DNA from: CAYHZG01 sp964361105
GTDB taxonomy: Bacteria > Patescibacteriota > Minisyncoccia > 2-02-FULL-40-12
Direction of reading: 5' to 3'
DNA: 41,292 bases
Assembly: GCA_964361105.1 (NCBI GenBank)
Contig: CAYHZG010000001.1
Location: 1 to 41,292, forward strand
Every line of letters starts with the position of its first letter. Positions within the stretch are counted from its first letter, which is position 1. Below the pieces are notes generated by a model, which saw nothing but the letters and a program-made list of their open reading frames with translations, did not search any database and was not told the origin of the DNA. Shown here piece by piece: positions 16,632 through 24,422 of the stretch. The translations under genes were made by a program, and so were the position numbers.

Positions 16632-17476
16632 ACGATATCGTATATATAACCGGCGCCCGCGGATCACTCGGATCTCGCTTAACCCCATTACTTAAAAAAG
16701 CAGTTGCAGTTGATGGTGACATTACTGCCCTCGATTTCAAAAAAATTCTCAAGCCGGATGCGAAGTTGGTCCATTTGGCCGGGAAATCAAATATAGCCGA
16801 AAGCAAACAAATACCAGATGAATACTATCGAGTTAATGTCGACGGCTTAAAGCGAGTAGCCGATGCCTGTCTCACCCTTAATATAAAACTGCTTTTCCCT
16901 TCAACGGTCCATCATTACGGCTGTCCCGGACCGCTCATAGATGAAACCTGCTCAAACTTAAAAGCCTATAGCCCTTACGGAGCCACAAAGATTGCCGGAG
17001 AGCAATATCTTCAAGAGCTTGGCAAAAAGGGCCTTAAATTTACCATTCTCAGGCCAGCGGGCACATTTGGCTATTCGCCGGCAATGAAATTTAATACCTC
17101 ACTGAATCAAATGGTTTACCAGGCAGTCAAGGGTGAGACCTTAAATATATGGAAAGAAACGTGGCAGGAGAAAAGACCGCATTTGTATATCAAAGATGCC
17201 GTACGGGCAATAATCTTTTTTCTGAAAAACGATTTATTCAATAATGAAATATACAACGTTGTTACCGGCAACTTTACCGTCGAAGAAACGGTCAAGGCCA
17301 TCAAAAAATTTATTCCCGATTTGAAAATTTCATTTGTCAATGCCCCACCCACAAATCTTAAATTAGACGTAAGCGATAAAAAAATATGCGATTTGGGATT
17401 TAAGCCTGATGGAAACTTGGAAAAAGGCGTCTCTGAAATAATTACATACTTGCATTCATTAAGTTCATTAAAATGA
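16628..17476 (+). CDS. NAD-dependent sugar-nucleotide epimerase/reductase (extended SDR)
   Basis: A 282-aa extended SDR with TGARGSLG (8-15), the active-site strand PSTVHHYG (91-98) and catalytic YGATK (117-121). The end of the substrate domain is typical (RPHLYIKDAVRAI). It is coupled by four-base ATGA overlaps to both the glycosyltransferase before it and the aminotransferase after it. It probably makes the keto-sugar nucleotide that the aminotransferase then aminates, although short SDRs of this length are often reductases. Exact product is not predictable. Confidence 0.82.
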   Translation: MNDIVYITGARGSLGSRLTPLLKKAVAVDGDITALDFKKILKPDAKLVHLAGKSNIAESKQIPDEYYRVNVDGLKRVADACLTLNIKLLFPSTVHHYGCPGPLIDETCSNLKAYSPYGATKIAGEQYLQELGKKGLKFTILRPAGTFGYSPAMKFNTSLNQMVYQAVKGETLNIWKETWQEKRPHLYIKDAVRAIIFFLKNDLFNNEIYNVVTGNFTVEETVKAIKKFIPDLKISFVNAPPTNLKLDVSDKKICDLGFKPDGNLEKGVSEIITYLHSLSSLK

Positions 17477-18582
17477 ATAAAAAAATCACTTTATTCAATA
17501 CTTATATCCATACTTCGGCCTTTAAAAACGTAAAATCAGTTTTGGATTCTGGTTTCTTAAGCGAAGGGAAATTGGTAAAGGAATTCGAAAAAGAATTATC
17601 GGAGAAATTGGGGTTGACTAATCCCGTGGCCGTAAATTCCGGCACCAGCGCCCTTCATTTGGCTCTTGTTTTAGCCGGAGTTGGCCCAGGCGACGAAGTT
17701 ATCCTGCCAAGCCAGACTTTTATTGCCACCGGCCTTGCGGTTCTGTATGTTGGCGCTAAACCGGTTTTCGCCGACATTGAATATGACACCGGGAATATTG
17801 ACCCAAAAGACATCAAAAGAAAAATAACCAAAAAAACCAAAGCCATAATCCCAGTTCATTGGAATGGCTATCCTTGCGACCTGGACGAAATAAATAAAAT
17901 TGCCAAAGGCCATAAACTTATAGTTATAGAAGACGCCGCGAGGGCCCTGGGCGCAACCTATAAAGGAAAACCAATCGGCTCTTTATCTCATTTCACTTGT
18001 TTCTCGTTTCAAGCGATTAAACATCTGACTACCGGGGACGGCGGCGCTATCTGCTCTAAGAATCTATTAGATGCTAAAAAATCAAAAACATTGCGCTGGT
18101 TTGGGATTAATCGAGAAAAGGCTAAACCGTCACTTCTTGGAGAAAGAATATTTAATATTTCTGAAATAGGTTATAAATATCATCTCAATGATTATGCGGC
18201 CGCCTTTGGCTCAGCCAATCTTGAAAATTTCAAAAAACGAATTGCCAAGAGACAGAGATTTGCCGCGATGTATAAAAAAGCACTCGGCAAAATTCCCGGC
18301 ATCCAACTTTTCAAAGAAGATAACTACTGCAAAAGCGCTTATTTTCTTTTTGGCCTGCATGTGGAGCGAAGAAATAATTTCATTAGAGCCCTGAAAGATA
18401 AAGGCATACCGACGACAATTGATACATTCGGCCTTAACCATCATAAAGTATTTTCTAAATATAAAACTAATTTACCGGTTAATAAAAAGTTTAACGAAAC
18501 CCAAATAAATCTGCCGGTTCATGACGGCCTAACTGAAAAAAAAATCAAATATATAATTGACATTATTAAAAAGGGGTGGTAA
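17473..18582 (+). CDS. DegT/DnrJ/EryC1-family PLP sugar aminotransferase
   Basis: A 369-aa PLP enzyme that transfers an amino group to a keto-sugar nucleotide. It shows the substrate/PLP region NSGTSALHLAL (55-65), the cofactor-pairing Asp154 in VIEDAARALG, and the PLP-lysine loop FSFQAIKHLTTGDGG with Lys183. The frequent EDAAH is EDAAR here, a mild change. Length fits the family. It follows the SDR by ATGA overlap, a classical dehydratase/reductase-aminotransferase pairing that supports an amino sugar in the glycan. A GNAT gene lies just downstream and could acylate the amine, but that gene appears to have its own promoter, so the link is weak. Confidence 0.9.
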   Translation: MNKKITLFNTYIHTSAFKNVKSVLDSGFLSEGKLVKEFEKELSEKLGLTNPVAVNSGTSALHLALVLAGVGPGDEVILPSQTFIATGLAVLYVGAKPVFADIEYDTGNIDPKDIKRKITKKTKAIIPVHWNGYPCDLDEINKIAKGHKLIVIEDAARALGATYKGKPIGSLSHFTCFSFQAIKHLTTGDGGAICSKNLLDAKKSKTLRWFGINREKAKPSLLGERIFNISEIGYKYHLNDYAAAFGSANLENFKKRIAKRQRFAAMYKKALGKIPGIQLFKEDNYCKSAYFLFGLHVERRNNFIRALKDKGIPTTIDTFGLNHHKVFSKYKTNLPVNKKFNETQINLPVHDGLTEKKIKYIIDIIKKGW

Positions 18583-18585
18583 AAA
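18557..18585 (+). promoter_or_regulatory. putative promoter of the GNAT gene
   Basis: A perfect TTGACA (18557-18562), 17 bases, then TAAAAA (18580-18585), inside the end of the aminotransferase gene. It gives a leader of about 23 bases with a good SD. The same TTGACA-17-TAAAA pattern precedes the P-loop kinase gene at 21859. Confidence 0.45.
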
Positions 18586-18614
18586 TCAATTCAGTTTCTT
18601 TCCAAGGAGTCGAC

Positions 18615-19490
18615 ATGGAAATTTCCTACAGACCAGCCAAAAAAGAAGACGTCCCTCAACTGGTGGCGCTATTTAACGCCCAATACCCCCGGAAAAAAGA
18701 CGAAACCCAGGTTTTGTGGCAATACTTTGGTTCTTTTTACCCGACTGTGTGCTACTGCGCCTTTTCTGAAAGCACCTTGGTCGGAGCGTTCACCGTTCAA
18801 AAAAGACTTCTCACTGACGGAACAGTCATAGGCCACCTAATTGACCTAATGGTTGCGCCAGAATGGAGAAATCAGGGGATCTTTAGAGCTCTGGGTGTAA
18901 AGGCGATTGAACATTTTCCAGATCTTGAGGTAGTGACGGTTTTGCCGAATCGGAGCGGCAAAGTTGCCAGTGAAAAAGCATTCGGCCTCCGCACCCTGGC
19001 TAAAATTGATGACTTGATTATCCAAAAACTGTCATCAATTGGTCAAACAACCAACGTCCCGCCTGGTGAAAAAATGGTACGTTACCAAGGCGGGCCGGAG
19101 TATGAAAAGTGGCGGTACGATGAAAATCCCAGATACCGCTATGAACGAATCAGGCTGCCAGACGGCTCTTACGTCGTGGCTAAATTGTTCACCGATCCTA
19201 CAACCGGCGAACAGTTCTGGGATATTGTTAACTACCAGCTGGCTGGCCAGGGCACAGAAATGAGAAAACTCTTTGCTCTGACGGTAGAAACTCTGTCAAA
19301 AAGAGGTCAAGTTAGAATATCAACCTGGGCCCTGCCCCATACCCCGCTCCATAAAGTTCTGACTGGTCTCGATGCCCAACCTTTGGCTCGAGAACGTTAT
19401 TTCTGCGTCAAAGTGCTGAATCCCAAACGAGAATATCTATATGATATCACTCGTTGGGAACTGGTGCCGGCTGATGCGGAAATCTACTAA
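18615..19490 (+). CDS. GNAT-family acetyltransferase
   Basis: A 291-aa protein whose N-terminal half is a GNAT domain with the acetyl-CoA loop MVAPEWRNQGIF (79-90). The C-terminal half (from about 150) is of unknown type, possibly a second degenerate GNAT-like domain. The ATG at 18615 is chosen over an upstream GTG because AAGGAG (18604-18609) lies five bases before it. It may N-acylate a sugar amine, but the separate promoter, SD, hairpin and higher GC (30 of 60 in 19141-19200) suggest it is not simply part of the operon. A CelD/BcsL-like or resistance role is possible. Confidence 0.75.
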   Translation: MEISYRPAKKEDVPQLVALFNAQYPRKKDETQVLWQYFGSFYPTVCYCAFSESTLVGAFTVQKRLLTDGTVIGHLIDLMVAPEWRNQGIFRALGVKAIEHFPDLEVVTVLPNRSGKVASEKAFGLRTLAKIDDLIIQKLSSIGQTTNVPPGEKMVRYQGGPEYEKWRYDENPRYRYERIRLPDGSYVVAKLFTDPTTGEQFWDIVNYQLAGQGTEMRKLFALTVETLSKRGQVRISTWALPHTPLHKVLTGLDAQPLARERYFCVKVLNPKREYLYDITRWELVPADAEIY

Positions 19491-19517
19491 GCCGCGAATG
19501 GACATTTCGCGGCTTTT
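19491..19517 (+). terminator. intrinsic terminator of the GNAT gene
   Basis: GCCGCGAA (19491-19498) pairs perfectly with TTCGCGGC (19506-19513) and is followed by TTTT. It begins on the base after the GNAT stop. The loop contains TGGACA, a possible -35 of the next gene. Confidence 0.85.
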
Positions 19518-19526
19518 CCCTACAAT
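19499..19526 (+). promoter_or_regulatory. putative promoter of the GT2 gene, embedded in the terminator loop
   Basis: TGGACA (19499-19504, five of six bases of TTGACA), 16 bases, then TACAAT (19521-19526). The -10 ends 11 bases before the ATG at 19538, with no SD. The -35 sits in the loop of the preceding terminator. Weakly supported. Confidence 0.35.
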
Positions 19527-19537
19527 CAATATTATTA

Positions 19538-20434
19538 ATGAACGACATAGAACTATCATATGTGATAACTACCCGAAATAAATTCCCTTATCTTAAAGGA
19601 GCTTTGGAGCGGCTAATTCAAAATGTCCAAGAAGATGAGGAAATTATTGTAGCAGATGGAGGCAGCACTGACGGGACAAAAGAATATCTTGGCCAGCTTT
19701 ATCAAGCCGGCAAAATCCATCAATTTATTTCCGAACCTGACCAAAATGAAGCTCACGGATTTAATAAATGTTTTCTTAAAGCCAGGGGCGAGCTTATAAA
19801 AATAATTTCAGACGACGACGTATTTTATTATCCGGCTATTCAGGAATGCAAAAAATTCATGCTTGAACATCCAGAGTACGATCTTTTGGGAACTGATGGC
19901 GTTGCGGTGCACTGGCACCATGCTCAACCCTTTAAAAAAACAGATTTTTTCAAACAATACCTGTCGTGGAAGGATAAAAAAACACCCTTTGCTTTCTGCG
20001 GCCTTGGCCTGATGCTCCGAAAAAATTCCCTTGCCCTTACCGGATTATTCAATCCCTTCTTCAGAAACACTGACGGCGAGTTCACCTTACGGACCACCAG
20101 CACCAGAGGAATAAATCTTGCTTGGTACACCGGCCCTTTGTGGGCCTGGATTTTAAATAAAAAAAGCAACACTAAACTTTTAAGAAAAAGAGTGGAACAA
20201 GAAATTGATCTTTACAGCAAAACCTATCTGGCTCTAACCTCAAATAAAATAAAATCTTTTGCCAAACCCGGACTAATTCAATCAGGTAAAATATGGCTTT
20301 GGCAATTAAGTAGAAGGGTGGGTCTGAAAAAACCGTTTTCCCAAGATTCGATCCCGCCGATTGATATTGGCTATGAACGCTCTTATAACTGGCTTAAAGA
20401 AGAACAAGGAAAAAATCCGGGTAAATTTTTATGA
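19538..20434 (+). CDS. GT2 family glycosyltransferase
   Basis: A 298-aa GT-A glycosyltransferase. The N-terminus has the family start ELSYVITTRNK (5-15), the nucleotide-binding strand EEIIVADGGSTDGT (34-47), a FISEPDQNEAHGFNKCFLKARGE segment and the DxD-type metal site SDDDVF (91-96, Asp92-Asp94). This sub-type matches WcaA/colanic-acid-type transferases working on lipid-linked sugars at the cytoplasmic face. It has no strong membrane segment. It overlaps the GT9 gene by ATGA, so the two transferases are made together. Acceptor and donor are unknown. Confidence 0.88.
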   Translation: MNDIELSYVITTRNKFPYLKGALERLIQNVQEDEEIIVADGGSTDGTKEYLGQLYQAGKIHQFISEPDQNEAHGFNKCFLKARGELIKIISDDDVFYYPAIQECKKFMLEHPEYDLLGTDGVAVHWHHAQPFKKTDFFKQYLSWKDKKTPFAFCGLGLMLRKNSLALTGLFNPFFRNTDGEFTLRTTSTRGINLAWYTGPLWAWILNKKSNTKLLRKRVEQEIDLYSKTYLALTSNKIKSFAKPGLIQSGKIWLWQLSRRVGLKKPFSQDSIPPIDIGYERSYNWLKEEQGKNPGKFL

Positions 20435-21438
20435 CTATACTAATCGTAAAACTGGGCGCAGCCGGAGATGTCATTCGCACCACGGCCATCCTGCCAGGGC
20501 TTAAGGAAAAATATAAAAAAGCGGCTATTGACTGGATCACTGAAAAAAAACATGTTGATTTGCTCCGGGGGAATCCATACCTTCGGAATATTTTTGTTTT
20601 TGACGACCACAAATTATTCTCAAACCACAAATACAACTTAATAATCGATCTGGATGCTGATTTAGGGGTTTCAAAAGTGATTTCTTTAATGAAAACTGAT
20701 AGACTTTTCGGTACTTATGCTAATAGCGACAAGCTCGTCTATACCAAAGATTCGCGGCCCTGGTTTGATTTAGGGCTTCTTTCCAGATTCGGGAAAGAAA
20801 AAGCAGACATCCTCAAAGCCAAAAACAGAAAAACCTACCAAGAACTCTGCTATCAAATGCTCAAACTGTCTTATCGCCAACAACGGCCCCAGTTAACTCT
20901 TTCCCGCCATGACCTTGAATACGGCCGATTATTTTCCCACCTCAACAATATAAGAAAGGGTGATTTTGTAGTCGGTATAAACACCGGTGCCGGGACAAAA
21001 TGGCTTCATAAAAAACTGGATATGACTGACACAATCAAAGTCATTGAAAAAGTTAAAGAAAGATTTCCTAAATCAAAAATCATTCTTCTGGGCGGACCGG
21101 AAGAGATAGAACGAAATAGAAAAATCAAATTAAAACTGCCTTATGTGATTGACGCCAGTGGGAATCAAACCTTTATGCAATTCGCCTCTCTTATTAATCT
21201 CTGCGGTATTTTGATAACCAGCGATAGTCTGGGAATGCATCTGGCTACGGCTTTGAATAAAAAAATAATCGCTTTCTTCTCCCCTACTTCACCCTGGGAA
21301 ATTGAACTCTATGATACAGGGGTAAAAGTTCTGCCGGTAAAAGGGTGTTTGGCTTGCTACCACCGCCGCTGCCAAACAAAACCTCAATTTGACTTAAATC
21401 ATTTTATAGAATCGATTGAAAAGCCAAAATTAATTTAA
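20431..21438 (+). CDS. GT9 family heptosyltransferase-like glycosyltransferase
   Basis: A 335-aa GT-B protein with the GT9 start ILIVKLGAAGDVIRTTAILPGLKE, the C-terminal donor motif TSDSLGMHLATAL, and the short Cys-rich tail GCLACYHRRCQ seen in ADP-heptose:LPS heptosyltransferases. It would add a heptose, or a related sugar, from a nucleotide donor. This matches the heptose-synthesis genes at 1325, 3231, 5305 and 22517 and is the main link between them and glycan assembly. It is coupled to the GT2 gene by ATGA and ends three bases before the cupin gene. Heptose as the sugar is inference, as no LPS genes are seen. Confidence 0.85.
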   Translation: MTILIVKLGAAGDVIRTTAILPGLKEKYKKAAIDWITEKKHVDLLRGNPYLRNIFVFDDHKLFSNHKYNLIIDLDADLGVSKVISLMKTDRLFGTYANSDKLVYTKDSRPWFDLGLLSRFGKEKADILKAKNRKTYQELCYQMLKLSYRQQRPQLTLSRHDLEYGRLFSHLNNIRKGDFVVGINTGAGTKWLHKKLDMTDTIKVIEKVKERFPKSKIILLGGPEEIERNRKIKLKLPYVIDASGNQTFMQFASLINLCGILITSDSLGMHLATALNKKIIAFFSPTSPWEIELYDTGVKVLPVKGCLACYHRRCQTKPQFDLNHFIESIEKPKLI

Positions 21439-21441
21439 TAA

Positions 21442-21789
21442 ATGTTTACCAAAGGCAAAGACCTAAAAAAAGAACTAACCAGCCACGGGAAAAATATTCC
21501 TCTTCTTAAAAAAGTTTTCTTGGCCAAAGGCGTCGTACCTCGTATTATGCAAGTGGCAGAAAGCGAATTCAGCGAAGTTTGCAGTATGAAAGACAACTGC
21601 CACAGCCATCCGACAATGTGGGAGCTTTATTACGTTTTAGAAGGTGAGGCAAAATATTTTGTCGGAGATGAAATTTATAAAGTTATGCCCGGTGATTTCG
21701 TTGCGGTCGCGCCAAACACGCCTCATTATCAAGAAATAACCAAAGCCCCGCACCGAATACTTTATTGGGGCATCGCAGTTGAAGACTAA
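21442..21789 (+). CDS. small cupin protein
   Basis: A 115-aa single cupin barrel, with a metal-site half at about 50-75 (CHSHPTMWELYYVLEGEAKYFVG, with His ligands) and a second half PGDFVAVAPNTPHY with another His. Such small cupins are sugar isomerases/epimerases, oxygenases or binding proteins. It follows the heptosyltransferase stop by three bases and is the last gene before the separately transcribed kinase gene. Its role in sugar modification is inference. Confidence 0.8.
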   Translation: MFTKGKDLKKELTSHGKNIPLLKKVFLAKGVVPRIMQVAESEFSEVCSMKDNCHSHPTMWELYYVLEGEAKYFVGDEIYKVMPGDFVAVAPNTPHYQEITKAPHRILYWGIAVED

Positions 21790-21796
21790 AAATATC

Positions 21797-21825
21797 TTGA
21801 CAAAAACTACTCTTTTTGTTAAAAG
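21797..21825 (+). promoter_or_regulatory. putative promoter of the P-loop kinase gene
   Basis: A perfect TTGACA (21797-21802), 17 bases, then TAAAAG (21820-21825). The leader of about 27 bases carries AGAGGTGAT, a near-perfect SD, four bases before the GTG at 21859. It begins eight bases after the cupin stop. Confidence 0.5.
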
Positions 21826-21858
21826 AGGTTAGCACAAAACAGAAAAGAGGTGATAAAA

Positions 21859-22437
21859 GTGCTTAAAAAGCCGACAATCGTGGTCATCTGCGGGTGGCCT
21901 TGTTCAGGGAAAAGCGCAGTGGCTCGGGAACTAAGAAAAAGCATCCCAATGCATTTGATTGACAGCGACGAGACGCGGCAATTCGCTGTCGGCGGATTCA
22001 ATCCAAACTGGGAAGCTACTGAAGAAGCGCGGCGTCAAAATCAACAAGAAATGGCGCTCTGTTACGACATTGCCCACCGGGCTGCAGCTACCCACGCCAA
22101 GCTGGGTAAACACCTGATGCTTACCTTTCTGTACACCAGCCCGACTTCATGGAAGTTCCTCCGTGAAGCGCTATCGCCATACCCAGACACAGCGCTGAAA
22201 GTAATCTGGTGTTATCCTGGCTTTGATGACGAATCTCGAATCAGGACTATTCTGGAAAAACGAGTAACCGAAGGGTACTTCGGCGGATCGCAGACTTATG
22301 AACACTATTGCTACAACAAGTCTCAATTCCATCCGCCCGAGGTCCCCCATCTCAAGGTCCTGACTTTCGTTCAAACACCAGAAGAGTGCGCCCGGCAGGC
22401 CCTAAACTACATTCTGACACTAGAACCTTCTGCCTAA
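21859..22437 (+). CDS. P-loop kinase/NTPase (AAA_33-like), unknown substrate
   Basis: A 192-aa single-domain protein with Walker A GWPCSGKS (12-19), then SDETR at 36-40, and a C-terminal part with DDESRIRTILEKR. This matches small zeta-toxin/gluconate-kinase-type kinases that phosphorylate small molecules. The GTG at 21859 follows AGAGGTGAT; an in-frame GTG nine bases earlier lies within that SD and is not likely. It has its own promoter and terminator and higher GC (32 of 60 in 22021-22080) than flanking genes, so it appears to be an independent insertion. No antitoxin gene is seen, so a toxin role is not supported. Confidence 0.7.
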   Translation: MLKKPTIVVICGWPCSGKSAVARELRKSIPMHLIDSDETRQFAVGGFNPNWEATEEARRQNQQEMALCYDIAHRAAATHAKLGKHLMLTFLYTSPTSWKFLREALSPYPDTALKVIWCYPGFDDESRIRTILEKRVTEGYFGGSQTYEHYCYNKSQFHPPEVPHLKVLTFVQTPEECARQALNYILTLEPSA

Positions 22438-22440
22438 CAC

Positions 22441-22479
22441 CGAGCTCCGAGGCCTTTGACTTCGGAGCTCGCTTTTTTA
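22441..22479 (+). terminator. intrinsic terminator of the P-loop kinase gene
   Basis: CGAGCTCCGA (22441-22450) pairs perfectly with TCGGAGCTCG (22462-22471), followed by TTTTTT (22473-22478). It begins four bases after the stop and is one of the strongest hairpins in the window. Confidence 0.9.
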
Positions 22480-22508
22480 TTGAGATAACATCTTAATTAT
22501 GATAAGAA
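22480..22508 (+). promoter_or_regulatory. putative promoter of the GmhB fusion gene
   Basis: TTGAGA (22480-22485), 17 bases, then TAAGAA (22503-22508). The -10 ends eight bases before the ATG at 22517, with no SD. It supports this ATG over the earlier one at 22499. The -10 is weak. Confidence 0.35.
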
Positions 22509-22516
22509 TACTAAAA

Positions 22517-23485
22517 ATGAAATCAAAATTAAAAACCTTGCCTCAACTGGTAAATCTTAGAAAAAAACTTAAAACCGCCGGCAAAAAGGTTGTTTTAACC
22601 TACGGAATATTCGATAAAATTCATTCCGGAACTCTGCAATATTTAAAAAAAGTTAAATCATACGGTGACATCATTTTTTTACTCGTCTCAAGCGACAAAG
22701 CCGTTAATACTAAGCTTAGCCAAAAACAACGGCTTGAAACAATAAATAAGCTAGATTTTATAGATCATGTCTCACTTTTTGACAGCATGATTCCAGATAA
22801 AGAAGTAAATCAAATTAAGCCTGATGTTTACTGTGATTTTATTGACCGGGGCCAAAACAGCAAAGAAGCCAGTATTATTAAATCATATGGAGGAAAAATA
22901 AAGATCGTCCCTATCTTTCCTGATCCATTTTTTAAAAAACAAACTATTTTTAGTGATAAAACAAGAATGCCGGCAATATTTTTAGACCGGGACGGAACTA
23001 TTAATAAAAATAAAGAAGGAACTTATGTCACTACTCCCAATGAGTTTGAATTTCTACCAGGAGTATTAGATGCTCTTAAAAAAATCTACCAATCAAAAAA
23101 ATATAAAATCGTCGTCATCACGAATCAAAGCGGCATTGAACGAAAACTATTTACTCATAATGACTTGAATAAAATTCATGATCATATGATGGAAAAACTA
23201 GATGGATCAGGCGTAAAAATTGATGGCATTTACTATTGCCCTCATCATCCAAAAAATATCTGTAGTTGTCGCAAGCCAGAAACTGGAATGGTTATTAAGG
23301 CCGCATCTGAACATAACATTAATCTTGAAAAAAGCTGGTTTGTTGGAGACAAACATATTGATGTATTAACTGGCTACTTGACGGGAACTAAAACAGTTAA
23401 ACTTGGCTCAAAAGTAAAGGGCACTAAACCAAATTTTTACGCTAAAAACTTAAATGATGCAGTTGAAAAAATATTAAAAACTTAG
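22517..23485 (+). CDS. gmhB: fusion: degenerate nucleotidyltransferase domain + GmhB-like heptose-bisphosphate phosphatase
   Basis: A 322-aa two-domain protein. Residues 1-140 look like an HldE-C nucleotidyltransferase, but the catalytic HxGH is HSGT (36-39) and the C-terminal Ser-Thr motif is absent, so this half is probably inactive or altered. Residues 150-322 form a HAD phosphatase of the GmhB type: nucleophile FLDRDGT (Asp157, Asp159), TNQSGI (202-207) and the zinc loop C-P-H-H ending in CSCRKP (Cys241, His243, Cys249, Cys251). It should remove the C7 phosphate of heptose 1,7-bisphosphate, the step between the kinase at 3231 and the nucleotidyltransferase at 5305. ATG 22517 is chosen because the family starts there. 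Confidence 0.8.
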   Translation: MKSKLKTLPQLVNLRKKLKTAGKKVVLTYGIFDKIHSGTLQYLKKVKSYGDIIFLLVSSDKAVNTKLSQKQRLETINKLDFIDHVSLFDSMIPDKEVNQIKPDVYCDFIDRGQNSKEASIIKSYGGKIKIVPIFPDPFFKKQTIFSDKTRMPAIFLDRDGTINKNKEGTYVTTPNEFEFLPGVLDALKKIYQSKKYKIVVITNQSGIERKLFTHNDLNKIHDHMMEKLDGSGVKIDGIYYCPHHPKNICSCRKPETGMVIKAASEHNINLEKSWFVGDKHIDVLTGYLTGTKTVKLGSKVKGTKPNFYAKNLNDAVEKILKT

Positions 23486-23491
23486 TAAAGT
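23463..23491 (+). promoter_or_regulatory. putative promoter of the 23502 SDR gene, leaderless type
   Basis: TTGAAA (23463-23468), 17 bases, then TAAAGT (23486-23491), overlapping the end of the GmhB fusion gene. The -10 ends ten bases before the ATG at 23502, with no SD. Confidence 0.4.
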
Positions 23492-23501
23492 ACTTAAACC
23501 T

Positions 23502-24422
23502 ATGAAAAAAATCGTTGTTCTTGGCGGCACCGGGTTTCATGGAAGCCATGTTGTCCGGTTGGCTAAAGAAAAAGGGTATAATGTTCATTCAATCTCGCGG
23601 CGCGAAGGAACCGACATTCGCGACTACTCTCAATTCTCCGCTAAACTAAAAGAAATCCAGCCAGATGCCATTATTGACTGCGCCGGCCACGAAGGCAGTG
23701 TTCATTATGTCAATCAGCATGCCGCTGAAGTGGCTTACGATACTTTCCAGATGGCTCTTAACCTTTACCGGGCTGTGGCTGAAGTTTGCCCAAAGGCAGT
23801 GGTCATAAACGCATTAGGTAATTGCTCTTACCCTGGAGATGCGACCGTGGCCAAAGAATCAGAGTGGCTTTCGGGCCCGGTTCATGAGTCGGTTTTGGCT
23901 TCGGGAATGGAAAAAAGAGTTAAATATGTTTTGGCTGAATCTTTTTACAAACAGCACGGCATTAAATCAGTAAATTGGATTATGTCCAACTGCTACGGTC
24001 CCGGCGCCGGCACCGACCCCAATAAATTGCATGCCATGAACGGCATCATTATCCGGCTTCTGACCGCTCAAAAAAACGGCGATAAAAAATTTGAAATCTG
24101 GGGCACCGGCAGACCAATTCGGGAATGGGTCTATGTTGAAGACGCGGCAAAGATTCTGGTTGATTCCGTAGAAATGCCGGAGCAAATTTATCCGGTCAAT
24201 TTCGCCCAGAAAAAAGGCTACTCAATCAAAGAAATAGCCGAAATGGCCTCCCGCGAACTTAATTACCCCGCTCAATTCGTTTTTAATACTTCAAAGCCAG
24301 ACGGCGCGCCGATAAAAATATTAGATGATGCCCAGTTCCGGGCTAAATACCCGGATTTTAAATTCACGTCGATTGAACAAGGAATTAAAAAAACAATAGA
24401 ATACTATTTATCCCGCACATAA
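23502..24422 (+). CDS. GDP-fucose-synthase-like SDR with catalytic Tyr replaced
   Basis: A 306-aa extended SDR like GDP-L-fucose synthase and relatives, with NAD(P) loop GGTGFHG (8-14), then NALGNCSYPGD (103-113), NCYGPG and WGTGRPIREWVYVEDA. Where the family has Tyr-x-x-x-Lys, here the sequence is SGMEK (134-138), so the catalytic Tyr is Ser while the Lys is kept. The protein is otherwise full length. It may have changed chemistry or a rerouted proton donor, or be inactive. The stop codon lies inside the left arm of the inverted repeat that bounds the GIY-YIG gene, so its last codons are part of that junction. Confidence 0.8.
   Translation: MKKIVVLGGTGFHGSHVVRLAKEKGYNVHSISRREGTDIRDYSQFSAKLKEIQPDAIIDCAGHEGSVHYVNQHAAEVAYDTFQMALNLYRAVAEVCPKAVVINALGNCSYPGDATVAKESEWLSGPVHESVLASGMEKRVKYVLAESFYKQHGIKSVNWIMSNCYGPGAGTDPNKLHAMNGIIIRLLTAQKNGDKKFEIWGTGRPIREWVYVEDAAKILVDSVEMPEQIYPVNFAQKKGYSIKEIAEMASRELNYPAQFVFNTSKPDGAPIKILDDAQFRAKYPDFKFTSIEQGIKKTIEYYLSRT

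Noticed and set aside
21850..21858. Earlier GTG start of the P-loop kinase gene
   Set aside because: It falls within the AGAGGTGAT SD itself; the GTG at 21859 is correctly spaced.
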